DNA of 64,000 bases from NCBI RefSeq assembly GCF_016427535.1, contig NZ_JAELXV010000002.1, positions 186,001-250,000 of the forward strand, written 5' to 3'. The notes beneath the pieces were generated by a model, which did not search any database, was not told where the DNA came from, and worked only from the letters and a program-made list of their open reading frames with translations. Within the stretch, counting starts at the first letter, position 1. Each line of letters opens with the position of its first letter. Both the position numbers and the translations under genes were made by a program. Source of the stretch: Hymenobacter sp. BT559. Its GTDB lineage: Bacteria > Bacteroidota > Bacteroidia > Cytophagales > Hymenobacteraceae. This document shows positions 20,361 to 27,978 of this stretch, piece after piece.

Positions 20361-20390
20361 GCAAGATACTGCCCCGGCCCTGGGCCCAAC
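20361..20390 (-). promoter_or_regulatory. Candidate promoter of malQ
   Basis: On the minus strand GTTG (20390-20387), 18 bases, then TATCTTGC (20368-20361), one base off the TAnnTTTG consensus. The predicted start is about 15-20 bases upstream of the ATG at 20337. Confidence 0.4.
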
Positions 20391-20471
20391 TACCAGAGGG
20401 GGCGCGCCGTATGGGGCAGCAAGGTGCCTACGTAGCCGCCGGCTGCAGGGTCTATTCTTCTGCTTTTCTCT

Positions 20472-21233
20472 ATGATTCGTCTAGTACTCGCCACGCTGCT
20501 GAGCGGCAGCCTGGTGGCCCCGGCTCAGGCCGCGCCGGCCGACTACCACCCGCCCCGCCACTTCTACACGCCTAACCACCAGCCCTACCGCCGGCTGCCC
20601 ACGCGCCTGTCGTTCGGCTTTAACCTGGCCAGCTACAACGGTGACCTCACCGGCCGGCTGCGCGATAACACGCTGCGCCTCGGGCTCAGCATCGGGCTCG
20701 TACGCACGCTCAGCCCGCATCTCACTTTTGGAGCCGACCTAGGCTACGTCAAGTTCCAGGCCGTGGACCAGTTTCCCGAACGTGGCTATCGCTTTGGGGG
20801 CACCGATGCACTGCTAACGACCTACCTGCGCTATAATATCTTGGCCGATAAAAGCATGTATCTAGGGCCCAACCACCGCCCCACCACCTGGCAGCCCTTC
20901 TTGCAGGCTGGGGTGGGCGGCATGGTCTACAACCCCGGCCTAGTGCAGGCGGTGCCCGGCGGCACGGTGCAACTGCCCGCCGAGGGTAATAATACGGCCA
21001 CGTTCTCGGGGGTGGCAGCCGTGCTGCCAGTGGGTGCTGGCGTCACGCTGCGCGCTAGCCGCTCGCTTTACTTTACCCTCGAAGGCCTGTATTATTTTAC
21101 TAGCTCTGACTTGCTCGATGGCATCAGCCAGCGCGGTAACCCCGACTCGAAAGACAGCTTTATGACCGCGGCACTCAAAATCGAGTATGCTTTCTACAAA
21201 AAGAAAGGCAAGCCGCTCGTGCACTTTGACTAA
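20472..21233 (+). CDS. Small outer-membrane beta-barrel protein, first of a tandem pair
   Basis: 253 residues with a signal peptide (MIRLVLATLLSGSLVAPAQA). The mature part starts with a proline/histidine-rich segment (PPRHFYTPNHQPYRR) and continues as alternating hydrophobic strands typical of an eight-stranded OmpW/OmpA-like barrel (FGADLGYVKF, TTYLRYNILADKSMYLGP, FLQAGVGGMVYNP, LYFTLEGLYYF, ALKIEYAF). It ends in KPLVHFD. No ligand motif is visible, so the role is unknown. The next gene is a clear paralogue beginning 78 bases later, so the two may be co-transcribed or be a recent tandem duplication. Confidence 0.8.
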   Translation: MIRLVLATLLSGSLVAPAQAAPADYHPPRHFYTPNHQPYRRLPTRLSFGFNLASYNGDLTGRLRDNTLRLGLSIGLVRTLSPHLTFGADLGYVKFQAVDQFPERGYRFGGTDALLTTYLRYNILADKSMYLGPNHRPTTWQPFLQAGVGGMVYNPGLVQAVPGGTVQLPAEGNNTATFSGVAAVLPVGAGVTLRASRSLYFTLEGLYYFTSSDLLDGISQRGNPDSKDSFMTAALKIEYAFYKKKGKPLVHFD

Positions 21234-21311
21234 GAGTGTGGCTTGAACTTTGTAGGCCGGGGCGCCCCGGCCGCCGCTGGCGGCTAGGGCTACTTAGCCT
21301 TTTCCATTACG

Positions 21312-22079
21312 ATGCGTTTTATACTTGCTGCCCTGCTGGGCGGTAGCCTGGCAGGCTTGCTGGGCGCCGCCCCAGCCGTGGCTGCCCCGGCCGGCTACCG
21401 CCCGCCCCGCCACTTCTATACGCCTAACCACCAGCCATACCGCCGCCCACCCACTCGCCTCACGCTCGGCGCCAGCCTCGGCTACTACGATGGTGACCTC
21501 ACCAATCAAATCAGCCGCCGCCCAGGATTCAGCCTAGGGTTGGTGCGTCCGCTTAGCCCACACTTCACCTTTGGGGCTGACCTAGGCTACGTGCAGCTGG
21601 AGGGCAAGGACTATGCCCCCAGCCGCGGCCTGCGCTTCACCAGCACTAGTGGGCTGCTCACTACTTTCGTGCGCTATAATCTGCTAGCCGACAAGAGTCT
21701 ATATATAGGGCCCAACTACCGGCCCACCAAGGTGCAGCTTTTTCTGCAAGGTGGCGTGGGGCTACTGCTCAACAACCCTAAGGCCTCGGTTGTCAGTGCC
21801 GTGCCGCCCTACGGCAGTATGCCACTACCCCCCGAGAAGCAGGGCGGCTATCCGACCCTAGTCGGCGTGTTGCCGGTGGGTGGGGGCATCACGCTCAAGG
21901 CTAGCCGCTCGCTGTCTTTCACGCTCGAAGGCCTGTTTTGCGTTACTGGCAGCGACTTGCTCGATGACATCTCCCAGCGCGCCAGTCCCGATAAAAAGGA
22001 TGACTTCGCCACAGCGTCGCTTAAGGTAGAGTACGCCTTTTATAAGAAGCACGGCAAGCCGCTCGTACACTTCGACTAG
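21312..22079 (+). CDS. Small outer-membrane beta-barrel protein, second of a tandem pair
   Basis: 255 residues, closely similar along its whole length to the preceding protein. It has the same signal peptide type, the same PPRHFYTPNHQPYRR start, the blocks FGADLGYVQL, RYNLLADKSLYIGPNYRPT and LSFTLEGL, and the same KPLVHFD end. They differ mainly in the loops, as expected for a duplicated barrel exposed to diversification. A perfect 18-base palindrome (21255-21272, GGCCGGGGCGCCCCGGCC) lies between the two genes. A palindromic hairpin follows the stop at 22079. Function unknown. Confidence 0.8.
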   Translation: MRFILAALLGGSLAGLLGAAPAVAAPAGYRPPRHFYTPNHQPYRRPPTRLTLGASLGYYDGDLTNQISRRPGFSLGLVRPLSPHFTFGADLGYVQLEGKDYAPSRGLRFTSTSGLLTTFVRYNLLADKSLYIGPNYRPTKVQLFLQGGVGLLLNNPKASVVSAVPPYGSMPLPPEKQGGYPTLVGVLPVGGGITLKASRSLSFTLEGLFCVTGSDLLDDISQRASPDKKDDFATASLKVEYAFYKKHGKPLVHFD

Positions 22080-22093
22080 GTCAATAAGCAATT

Positions 22094-22145
22094 AGTAATG
22101 AACAATGAGCAGACTGAGTAATCAGCTTCCTCATTGTTCATTACT
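22094..22145. repeat. Inverted repeat between convergent genes, probable shared terminator
   Basis: 16-base perfect arms (AGTAATGAACAATGAG at 22094-22109 and its complement at 22130-22145) around a 20-base loop. The repeat touches the stop codon of the M20 gene and lies 15 bases after the barrel gene. It is AT-rich without a long T run, so a mobile palindromic repeat is also possible. Confidence 0.6.
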
Positions 22146-23452
22146 CATTTACTTAAGTAGTCTACTGCCAGCGTGACCAGCGTTTTTACGCCCAGCGGGA
22201 AGGCGCTTTCATCGACCTTAAAGCCAGCAGTGTGATGGTCGGCCACGGTGGCGGGGTCGGTGCCGGGCGCGGTGCCACCTAGGAACACAAACAGGCCGGG
22301 TATTTTCTCCTGGTAGCAGGCAAAATCCTCGGCGCCGGTCACAGCCTTTATCTCGACCACATTCTTAGTGCCGGCCACGCGCTGCATGGTGGGCAGCATG
22401 CGAGCCGTGAGGACGGGGTCGTTGAAGGTGACGGGCACGTAGGGTTCGATGCCGACCTCGGCGGTAGCGCCATTGGCCGCCGCAATGCCGTTGGCAGTCC
22501 GCTTGATGGCGGCCCAGATGCGCTGCTGCGTGTCAGGGCTAAACGCCCGGATGGTGCCGCTGAGCGTAGCATCGGGCGGAATGATGTTGTAGCGCACCCC
22601 CGCCTGCACGGTGCCCACTGTCACCACGGCGGCGTCTTGGGTGAGGTCGGTTTGGCGGCTCACGATGGTTTGCAGGGCCGTAATAATCTCGGCGGCCGTC
22701 ACCACTGGGTCGATGCTGCTCCAGGGCTTGGCACCGTGGCTGCCCTTACCAATGACCTTGATGCTGAAGCGGTCGGAGCTTGCCATTTCGCCCCTAGGGC
22801 GGTATTGCAGCTGCCCCACCGGCGCCGACGCCCAGATGTGCAGCCCGAAGATGGCCTCCACCTTGGGGTTTTCGAGTACGCCCTCCTGCACCATCAGCTT
22901 AGCGCCGCCCACCACGCCGGGCAGCGAGCCCTCTTCGGCGGGCTGGAAAATAAACTTGACCGTACCAGGCAAGTCCTTTTTGAGTTGGCTCAGGACCTCG
23001 GCGGCGCCCAGCAGCATGGCCACGTGCGTGTCGTGGCCGCAGGCGTGCATCACGCCCACAGGCTGCCCTAGGTAGGTAGTTTTGACGGTGCTGGCAAAAG
23101 GCAGGCCGGTACTTTCGGTGATGGGCAGGCCATCCATGTCGGCGCGCAAGGCTACCACGGGACCGGGCTTGCCGCCCTTCAGTAGGCCCACTACACCAGT
23201 GCGGCCCACGCCGGTTTGTACTTCTATACCTAGGGCCTTGAGCTGGGCGGCGATGAAAGCGGCGGTGCGGTTTTCTTCGTTGCCGAGCTCGGGGTGCTCG
23301 TGCAGGTCGCGGCGCCAGCCTACCACCTTGGCTTGCTCGGCAGCGGCCAGTTGAGCAATGCGGGCGTCGAGGGTGGCGCGCTGGGCGCGGGCGGCGGGGG
23401 CAGTAGCCAGCAGCCCCAGGCCAGCTAGCAGAGTGGGTAGCACGTGTTTCAT
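22145..23452 (-). CDS. M20 family amidohydrolase/peptidase, exported
   Basis: Zinc-dependent hydrolase of the M20D group (N-acyl-amino-acid, hippurate or IAA-conjugate amidohydrolases). The metal-site blocks are visible: MHACGHDTH, ADMDGLPI, PAEEGS and TGAEDFACY. The central GSHGAKPW block belongs to the dimerisation domain. An N-terminal signal peptide (MKHVLPTLLAGLGLLATAPAARAQ) puts it in the periplasm, which is common for Bacteroidota members. The ATG at 23452 was chosen because the signal peptide starts there; an upstream ATG would add only MGGRTLGA. 435 residues, normal for the family. The substrate cannot be told from sequence. Confidence 0.92.
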   Translation of the reverse strand: MKHVLPTLLAGLGLLATAPAARAQRATLDARIAQLAAAEQAKVVGWRRDLHEHPELGNEENRTAAFIAAQLKALGIEVQTGVGRTGVVGLLKGGKPGPVVALRADMDGLPITESTGLPFASTVKTTYLGQPVGVMHACGHDTHVAMLLGAAEVLSQLKKDLPGTVKFIFQPAEEGSLPGVVGGAKLMVQEGVLENPKVEAIFGLHIWASAPVGQLQYRPRGEMASSDRFSIKVIGKGSHGAKPWSSIDPVVTAAEIITALQTIVSRQTDLTQDAAVVTVGTVQAGVRYNIIPPDATLSGTIRAFSPDTQQRIWAAIKRTANGIAAANGATAEVGIEPYVPVTFNDPVLTARMLPTMQRVAGTKNVVEIKAVTGAEDFACYQEKIPGLFVFLGGTAPGTDPATVADHHTAGFKVDESAFPLGVKTLVTLAVDYLSK

Positions 23453-23801
23453 GGCCCCCAAGGTACGGCCACCCACCTAGGGTAAAAATGGGTGGTGGAC
23501 TTTTGGCCCAACTGCTTCGTGCTCATCGTGGGCTTACCCTGGCACCGGTAGCCGTACCAGCTAGCTTCTCCAGGAGGCGCTAGGTCTATTCTCGAAATCG
23601 CCATGTGTCATTAGGCCCTCAGTGCAAAACGCTGGTGCTCACTACGCAGCTAGCCTTGCCGCCCTGTAAGCCTAACCAAAAAATAACTTGGCCGGAACAT
23701 TGCTTTTGCAGTGCCTTGTTATACCCTAGCTGCTATCGGGGCCACGATGGTGCTTATTTTTGCAGGCTCACAGAGATTAAGTTCTTTTCCTAACGGTATT
23801 T
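23453..23801. other. Intergenic region with a possible promoter for the PAP2-like gene
   Basis: No convincing gene; short plus-strand frames here lack family features. A perfect TAnnTTTG match (TATTTTTG, 23755-23762) lies about 40 bases before the ATG at 23802 and is a likely -7 box, although no matching -33 box is seen. Confidence 0.4.
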
Positions 23802-24506
23802 ATGCGTGTTTTTCCGCTCGTTTCTACTCGTTCGCTCGCTCGCACTCCTGCTGGCTCGCCGGCGGTAGACGACGGCCGCTGGGGGCAGGCCCTAGCGCAG
23901 CCCGCTTTTCGGCGCAGCTGGCTGGTGCTGGCTTTGCTGTTTGTGGTGCTGCTGTCGCTGGTGCCAGGCTTCTTTCTATACATTCAGCAGCGACCGGGGT
24001 CAGTAGCCATCGACCCACTGCTTGCCCTGGTGCCGCGCCACGATGTGGCCGTGCCGGTGTTCGCGCTCATGTATGGCAGCGTGCTGGCCGCCATGGGCTG
24101 GCTGACGCGCCAGCCGCACCTGTTTCTGCGGGGCCTGTGGGGCTACCTCGTGCTGCTGTTGTTGCGCATGGCCACCATCTGGCTGGTGCCGCTAGCCCCG
24201 CCCCTCGACCTGGTGCCGATGCCCGACCCCTTCCTGGCGCTCGTGTTCCACACCGAGGCTAGCGAGGCCATTACGAAAGACTTGTTTTTCTCGGGGCACA
24301 CCTCTACAGTGGTGCTGTTGGCGCTGGCCGTGCGCGGCCGCTGGTGGCGCGGGGCGCTGGCCGTAGTGGCCATGCTGGTAGGCTTGCTAGTGGTAGTGCA
24401 GCGCGTGCACTACAGCTACGACGTGCTGGCAGCGCCCTTCTTTGCCGCTCTAGCTTATTGGGTGGCTGGCTTTGTGGTGCGGCCCACGGCAGAAAGCAAC
24501 GCCTAG
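23802..24506 (+). CDS. PAP2 / sphingomyelin-synthase-like membrane phosphatase-transferase
   Basis: 234 residues with about six membrane segments (starting LVLALLFVVLLSLVPGFFL). It carries the phosphatase motifs of the PAP2_C (sphingomyelin-synthase-like) group: SGHTSTVVLL, then VHYSYDVLAA, giving the expected His...His-x4-Asp active site on the outer face of the inner membrane. Such proteins remove phosphate from, or transfer headgroups between, lipids. In Bacteroidota, which make sphingolipids, a role in sphingolipid headgroup chemistry is plausible but inferred. It stands alone, with a strong terminator after it. Confidence 0.82.
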   Translation: MRVFPLVSTRSLARTPAGSPAVDDGRWGQALAQPAFRRSWLVLALLFVVLLSLVPGFFLYIQQRPGSVAIDPLLALVPRHDVAVPVFALMYGSVLAAMGWLTRQPHLFLRGLWGYLVLLLLRMATIWLVPLAPPLDLVPMPDPFLALVFHTEASEAITKDLFFSGHTSTVVLLALAVRGRWWRGALAVVAMLVGLLVVVQRVHYSYDVLAAPFFAALAYWVAGFVVRPTAESNA

Positions 24507-24539
24507 GTGGTGCTTCGACAACGTAAAAGATTAAAGCAA

Positions 24540-24580
24540 CAGAACCGCCGGATAGCACTGCTGTCCGGCGGTTCTCTTTT
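24540..24580 (+). terminator. Terminator after the PAP2-like gene
   Basis: The stem AGAACCGCCGGA/TCCGGCGGTTCT (24541-24552 and 24564-24575) is followed by CTTTT. It lies 34 bases after the stop of the PAP2-like gene and just before the convergent MATE gene. Confidence 0.85.
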
Positions 24581-24606
24581 AAAGCGACTCGATTATAGCA
24601 GCTTAC

Positions 24607-26007
24607 TTAGGCTGATTCAGCCACTGGCGCGGGAGCTGGAGCAGGAGTCAATTTTTCGCGCAGCCACTGGCCGCGCAGGTACCATACGCCAGCCAGCAGC
24701 GCCGACAGTACATTGGCTACCACAAACGACCACCAGAGGCCGTGGAAGCCCAGCGCCGTGTGCCGCGACAGGTACCACGCCACCGGAAATTGCAGGCCCC
24801 ACACCCCAATGATAGTCAGCACCATGGCCCCTAGGGTATTGCCGGCCCCGCGCAGCGCGCCCGAGATGCACTGCTGCACCCCCGTGAAGCACAGGCTGCC
24901 CACCGCAATGCGCACAAACTCGACGGCATCGCGTGTCACGGCCTCGTCGCCCTTCAAGAAAAAGCGTACCAACGGCTCGGCGGCCAGCCACCCGGCCGCT
25001 CCCACCAGCAGCAGGCCCGTGAAGCTGAGCCCGATGGCATAGTTGGCCGTTTGGCGGGCGCGGGGCAGATTACGGGCCCCGATGTTTTGGGCCACCAGTG
25101 TAGAGCATGCCAGCGAGATGCCCAGCGCCGGAATGATACCTAGGGCCAAGATGCGCGACCCGATACCATATGTGGCCAGCACGGTGGTGCCAAAAGCTGC
25201 GGCTAGCCCCGTCATCATCGACAGCCCCAGGGCGCGGGCCGAGAGGTCGACCGACGAAGGCAACCCCAGCCGCACCGAGCGGCTCATGAGCGCCCAGTCG
25301 GGCCGGAAGCCCTGAAAGCTGAGCCGAATGCCTGACTTGCCGCGCAGCAGCACCGCTAGGCCAATACCAAAGCTCAGCACCTGGGTAGTGAGCGTGGCCC
25401 AGGCCGCCCCAGCCACGCCGAAGGCGGGCACCGGTCCCCAGCCATCAATCAAAAGCGGGTCGAGGGCAAAGTTGAGTGCCAGCGTGCCGATGTTGATGTA
25501 AAGTGGGATGCGTACCTCACCCACGCCCCGCATCAGGGCCTGAAACATGAGGAAGCCAAAGTTGAATACCAGCCCCAGCATCAGTACCCGCTGGAACGAA
25601 TTGGCTAGGTCGAAGATGTCATTGCCTACCCCGAAAAGGCGCAGAATAAGCGGCGATGCCGCATAGGCCCCCACTGTGAGCACCAGCGCCAGAGCCGTTT
25701 CTAGCACCAGCGACTGCGCCGCCACGTGGTTGACCATTTTCAAATTGCGCGCCCCAAAATTTTGGGCTACCAGCACCGAGCCGGCCACCGAAAACCCCGA
25801 CCCTAGGGCCACCAGCAGGAAGTTGATGGGGAAGCACACCGCCACGGCGGCCACTGCATTGGCCCCCAGCCGGCCCACCCAGTAGGCATCCACAAGCTGG
25901 TAGCCGGTCTGAAGCAGGTTGCCAAACACAATGGGTAGGGCCAGCGTGAGCAGCGATTTTAGAATGGGGCCTTCGGTGAGACTAGGGCGAGCGGCAGTAG
26001 GATTCAT
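24607..26007 (-). CDS. MATE family efflux transporter
   Basis: Inner-membrane exporter of the multidrug and toxin extrusion family, normally driven by Na+ or H+. 466 residues with about 12 membrane helices in two homologous halves. Family blocks near helix 1 (LPIVFGNLLQTGYQLVDAYW) and VLVAQNFGARN recur in the second half as TLVAQNIGARN. The start at 26007 (MNPTAARPSLTEG) was chosen because the family begins about here; the longer frame to 26100 adds a hydrophilic extension with no support. Substrates cannot be predicted. Confidence 0.92.
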   Translation of the reverse strand: MNPTAARPSLTEGPILKSLLTLALPIVFGNLLQTGYQLVDAYWVGRLGANAVAAVAVCFPINFLLVALGSGFSVAGSVLVAQNFGARNLKMVNHVAAQSLVLETALALVLTVGAYAASPLILRLFGVGNDIFDLANSFQRVLMLGLVFNFGFLMFQALMRGVGEVRIPLYINIGTLALNFALDPLLIDGWGPVPAFGVAGAAWATLTTQVLSFGIGLAVLLRGKSGIRLSFQGFRPDWALMSRSVRLGLPSSVDLSARALGLSMMTGLAAAFGTTVLATYGIGSRILALGIIPALGISLACSTLVAQNIGARNLPRARQTANYAIGLSFTGLLLVGAAGWLAAEPLVRFFLKGDEAVTRDAVEFVRIAVGSLCFTGVQQCISGALRGAGNTLGAMVLTIIGVWGLQFPVAWYLSRHTALGFHGLWWSFVVANVLSALLAGVWYLRGQWLREKLTPAPAPAPVAESA

Positions 26008-26180
26008 AAGCCCTCTTAGTACGGCGTACACCTTGGCTAGGCTGCACGGAGAAGACCGGCTGGCGAGAAGCTGATAGCCAACACGGCTGCAAAGCCGCAC
26101 GGCAATGCTGCAGGTGCTAATGTATAAGCATTCAGTCTGTATGAGCCGAATACAGTGTCTCCTAGAGAAAGGACGATAAT

Positions 26181-26292
26181 TACCGAAAGGTCATGCAGCG
26201 CGTAGCGAAGCATCTTGCTCGCTTCGTTGTTGGCGTGAGGATTTACTGCACCACGCGAGATGCTTCGCTGCGCGCTGCATGACCTTTCGGTA
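26181..26292. repeat. Large palindromic repeat element (family A)
   Basis: 35-base arms (26181-26215 and 26258-26292) match with a single difference. Each begins TACCGAAAGGTCATGCAGCG, enclosing a 42-base centre. The centre-right part contains TTACTGCACCACGCGAGA, which recurs in inverted orientation at 44224-44241, so this is a dispersed element. No transposase is present. REP/MITE-like. Confidence 0.75.
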
Positions 26293-26343
26293 TCGCCTGT
26301 CTCCTAGGTAATTCACCAAAAGAAAAATTAATCTAAGCTTTAA

Positions 26344-26466
26344 GTGGTGCTAAGAACCTACGCGCACGACTGGACCGGTGCAGGCATCCCAGGAGGCACT
26401 TACTACTACCTGCTGCGGGTACCCGGCTGCACCACCGTTAAGGGCTGGGTGAAGCTGGTGCGCTAA
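26344..26466 (+). pseudogene. Remnant of a gliding-motility/T9SS C-terminal (CHU_C-type) domain
   Basis: A 40-codon frame opening right after a TAA encodes HDWTGAGIPGGTYYYLL...VKGWVKLVR and then a stop at 26464-26466. This matches the end of gliding-motility-associated C-terminal domains, which finish with G-x-YYY and KGWVxLVR. The start and the rest of the protein are missing, and a palindromic repeat element lies just upstream. It is therefore best read as the decayed 3' end of a large secreted protein gene. Confidence 0.7.
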
Positions 26467-26515
26467 GCGGCTAGTGTTGTGTAGCGTTAGTCTCGATGGA
26501 GGCGTCTTAATTTAT

Positions 26516-26576
26516 CCTAGGTCACAAAAAAGGCCGCTACTCCAAGCCCGGAGCAGCGGCCTTTTTGTGACCTAGG
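26516..26576. terminator. Long bidirectional terminator hairpin
   Basis: A 61-base near-perfect hairpin running from CCTAGGTCAC to GTGACCTAGG around the loop AAGCCC, with A6 and T5 in the arms. It sits between the T9SS-domain remnant and the convergent SDR gene and can stop transcription from either side. Confidence 0.8.
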
Positions 26577-26604
26577 CGCCGAATACCTCAGCTAAGGCAT
26601 GGCG

Positions 26605-27363
26605 CTAAATCTGCGCTAGGCCGCCATCTACAAACAGCTCAGCGCCGGTTACGTAGCTGCTGTCGTCCGAAGCCAGAAAAACTACGGCTTTGGCAATTTC
26701 GTCGGCGTCGCCGATGCGACCCAGCGGCATGACACTCACCAGCTGTGCCTTAAACTGCGCGGTCTGCTCGGGCGAGCTAGTTACCGCATTGAGCGCGGGC
26801 GTTTCGATAGGGCCGGGGCTAATGGCGTTCACCCGGATGCGACGCGCCTTAAGGTCGGCAGTCAGCGTGCGGGCCAGCGAGCGGATGGCGGCCTTAGTGG
26901 CGCTGTATACGCTGTTGCTCTCAAATCCCTTTATGCCCACGATAGACGACATCAACACGATAGCGGCCCCGTCGGGCAACAGAGGTAGTGCCTTTTGCAC
27001 TGTGAAGAAAGTGCCTTTTACATTGATGTCGAACTGCCGGTCGTACTGGGCCTCCGTGACGGCGTCGAGGGGCGAAAGCTCGGCAATGCCCGCGTTGGCA
27101 AACAGTACGTCAAGGCGACCTTTTTGCTCCTGAATAGTAGCAATGGCCCGGTCGAGGTCAGCTAAATGGCTCACGTCACCCTGGATGCCAAAAGCTTGGT
27201 CGCCGAGTGTGTGCACCGCCGCATCGAGCTCAGCCTGCCGCCGCCCGGTAATGAATACGAATGCGCCTTCGGCCACGAAGCGCTGGGCCGTGGCAAGGCC
27301 GATGCCAGCAGTGCCACCAGTAATGAGCGCTACTTTGCCGGCCAGTTTTTGAGAAGTTTCCAT
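26605..27363 (-). CDS. SDR family NAD(P)-dependent oxidoreductase
   Basis: 252-residue classical short-chain dehydrogenase. It has the Rossmann glycine motif TGGTAGIG near residue 14, NAG near 85, the catalytic Ser (LMSSIVG), YSATK (Tyr and Lys), and the SPGPIETP cofactor loop. It probably reduces a carbonyl or oxidises an alcohol in the cytoplasm; the substrate is unknown. The start METSQK at 27363 matches the family; a further upstream in-frame start would add 15 residues. It is divergent from an HxlR regulator, a pairing often seen where HxlR controls a redox enzyme, and the shared spacer carries repeated GTTAC motifs. Confidence 0.92.
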   Translation of the reverse strand: METSQKLAGKVALITGGTAGIGLATAQRFVAEGAFVFITGRRQAELDAAVHTLGDQAFGIQGDVSHLADLDRAIATIQEQKGRLDVLFANAGIAELSPLDAVTEAQYDRQFDINVKGTFFTVQKALPLLPDGAAIVLMSSIVGIKGFESNSVYSATKAAIRSLARTLTADLKARRIRVNAISPGPIETPALNAVTSSPEQTAQFKAQLVSVMPLGRIGDADEIAKAVVFLASDDSSYVTGAELFVDGGLAQI

Positions 27364-27410
27364 GTCAAAATGAATAATTTTGGGTTGGTTTCGGCAAGGA
27401 ACTATCAATG

Positions 27411-27470
27411 GTTACTACAAGTTACTATTGGCAATCATTTTGCCTCACAAACTGGTTACGTCGCCGTAAC
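27411..27470. promoter_or_regulatory. Candidate HxlR operator: repeated GTTAC motifs
   Basis: In the spacer between the divergent SDR and HxlR genes, GTTACTA occurs at 27411 and again at 27421, exactly one helical turn apart. An inverted pair GTTACG-N4-CGTAAC lies at 27455-27470. Such spacing suits a dimeric winged-helix regulator binding one DNA face. Function inferred from arrangement only. Confidence 0.45.
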
Positions 27471-27563
27471 TAACGGTTGTGGAAGGCCCGCCGGACGCCC
27501 CACGCCCGGCTGGTGCTGGCGTTCGGGCAGCGCACCTTTGTATCGTACCAGCTTTTCTGCCCT

Positions 27564-27896
27564 ATGCGCGACGCTGCTTTTTGCACCTCTACTTGCTCCG
27601 TAACCCGCACCATGGGCGTGCTGGGTGGCAAATGGAAACTCATTATTATTTCGCACCTCACGCAGCATCGGCGCTTTGGGCAGCTGGCGCAGCGCATGCC
27701 GCTCATCTCGCGCAAGGTGCTTACCGAGCAGCTCAAGGAGCTAGAAGAAGACGGCGTGGTGCGACGCGAGGCCTTTGCCGAGCTGCCGCCCCGTGTTGAG
27801 TATTCGCTCACGCCGTATGGGCAGGCGCTGCTGCCCATCTTGGAGCAGCTATGCGCTTGGCATAGCGCCGCGCCGACACCTGCGGCCGTCGAGTAG
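27564..27896 (+). CDS. HxlR family winged-helix transcriptional regulator
   Basis: 110 residues from the ATG at 27564. It has the family pattern: a cysteine near the N-terminus (C..CSVTRTMGVLGGKWKL), then a winged helix (RFGQLAQRMPLISRKVLTEQLKEL and ELPPRVEYSLTPYGQALLPIL). Such proteins often sense electrophiles or oxidants through the N-terminal cysteine and control a neighbouring reductase gene. Upstream codons are in frame, but they overlap the probable operator region and add no family sequence. Divergent from the SDR at 26605-27363, which is its most likely target. Confidence 0.9.
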   Translation: MRDAAFCTSTCSVTRTMGVLGGKWKLIIISHLTQHRRFGQLAQRMPLISRKVLTEQLKELEEDGVVRREAFAELPPRVEYSLTPYGQALLPILEQLCAWHSAAPTPAAVE

Positions 27897-27978
27897 GCCC
27901 TAGGTATAACCCCGGCCGCCCGAATGAGGTACACCCCGCTACTACCCGCCCGGTGCGTAGCCGGGGCTCCTCCTTCTT

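Noticed and set aside
23605..23793. 62-residue plus-strand frame
   Set aside because: No family resemblance, no ribosome or promoter support, and it overlaps the probable promoter of the PAP2-like gene.
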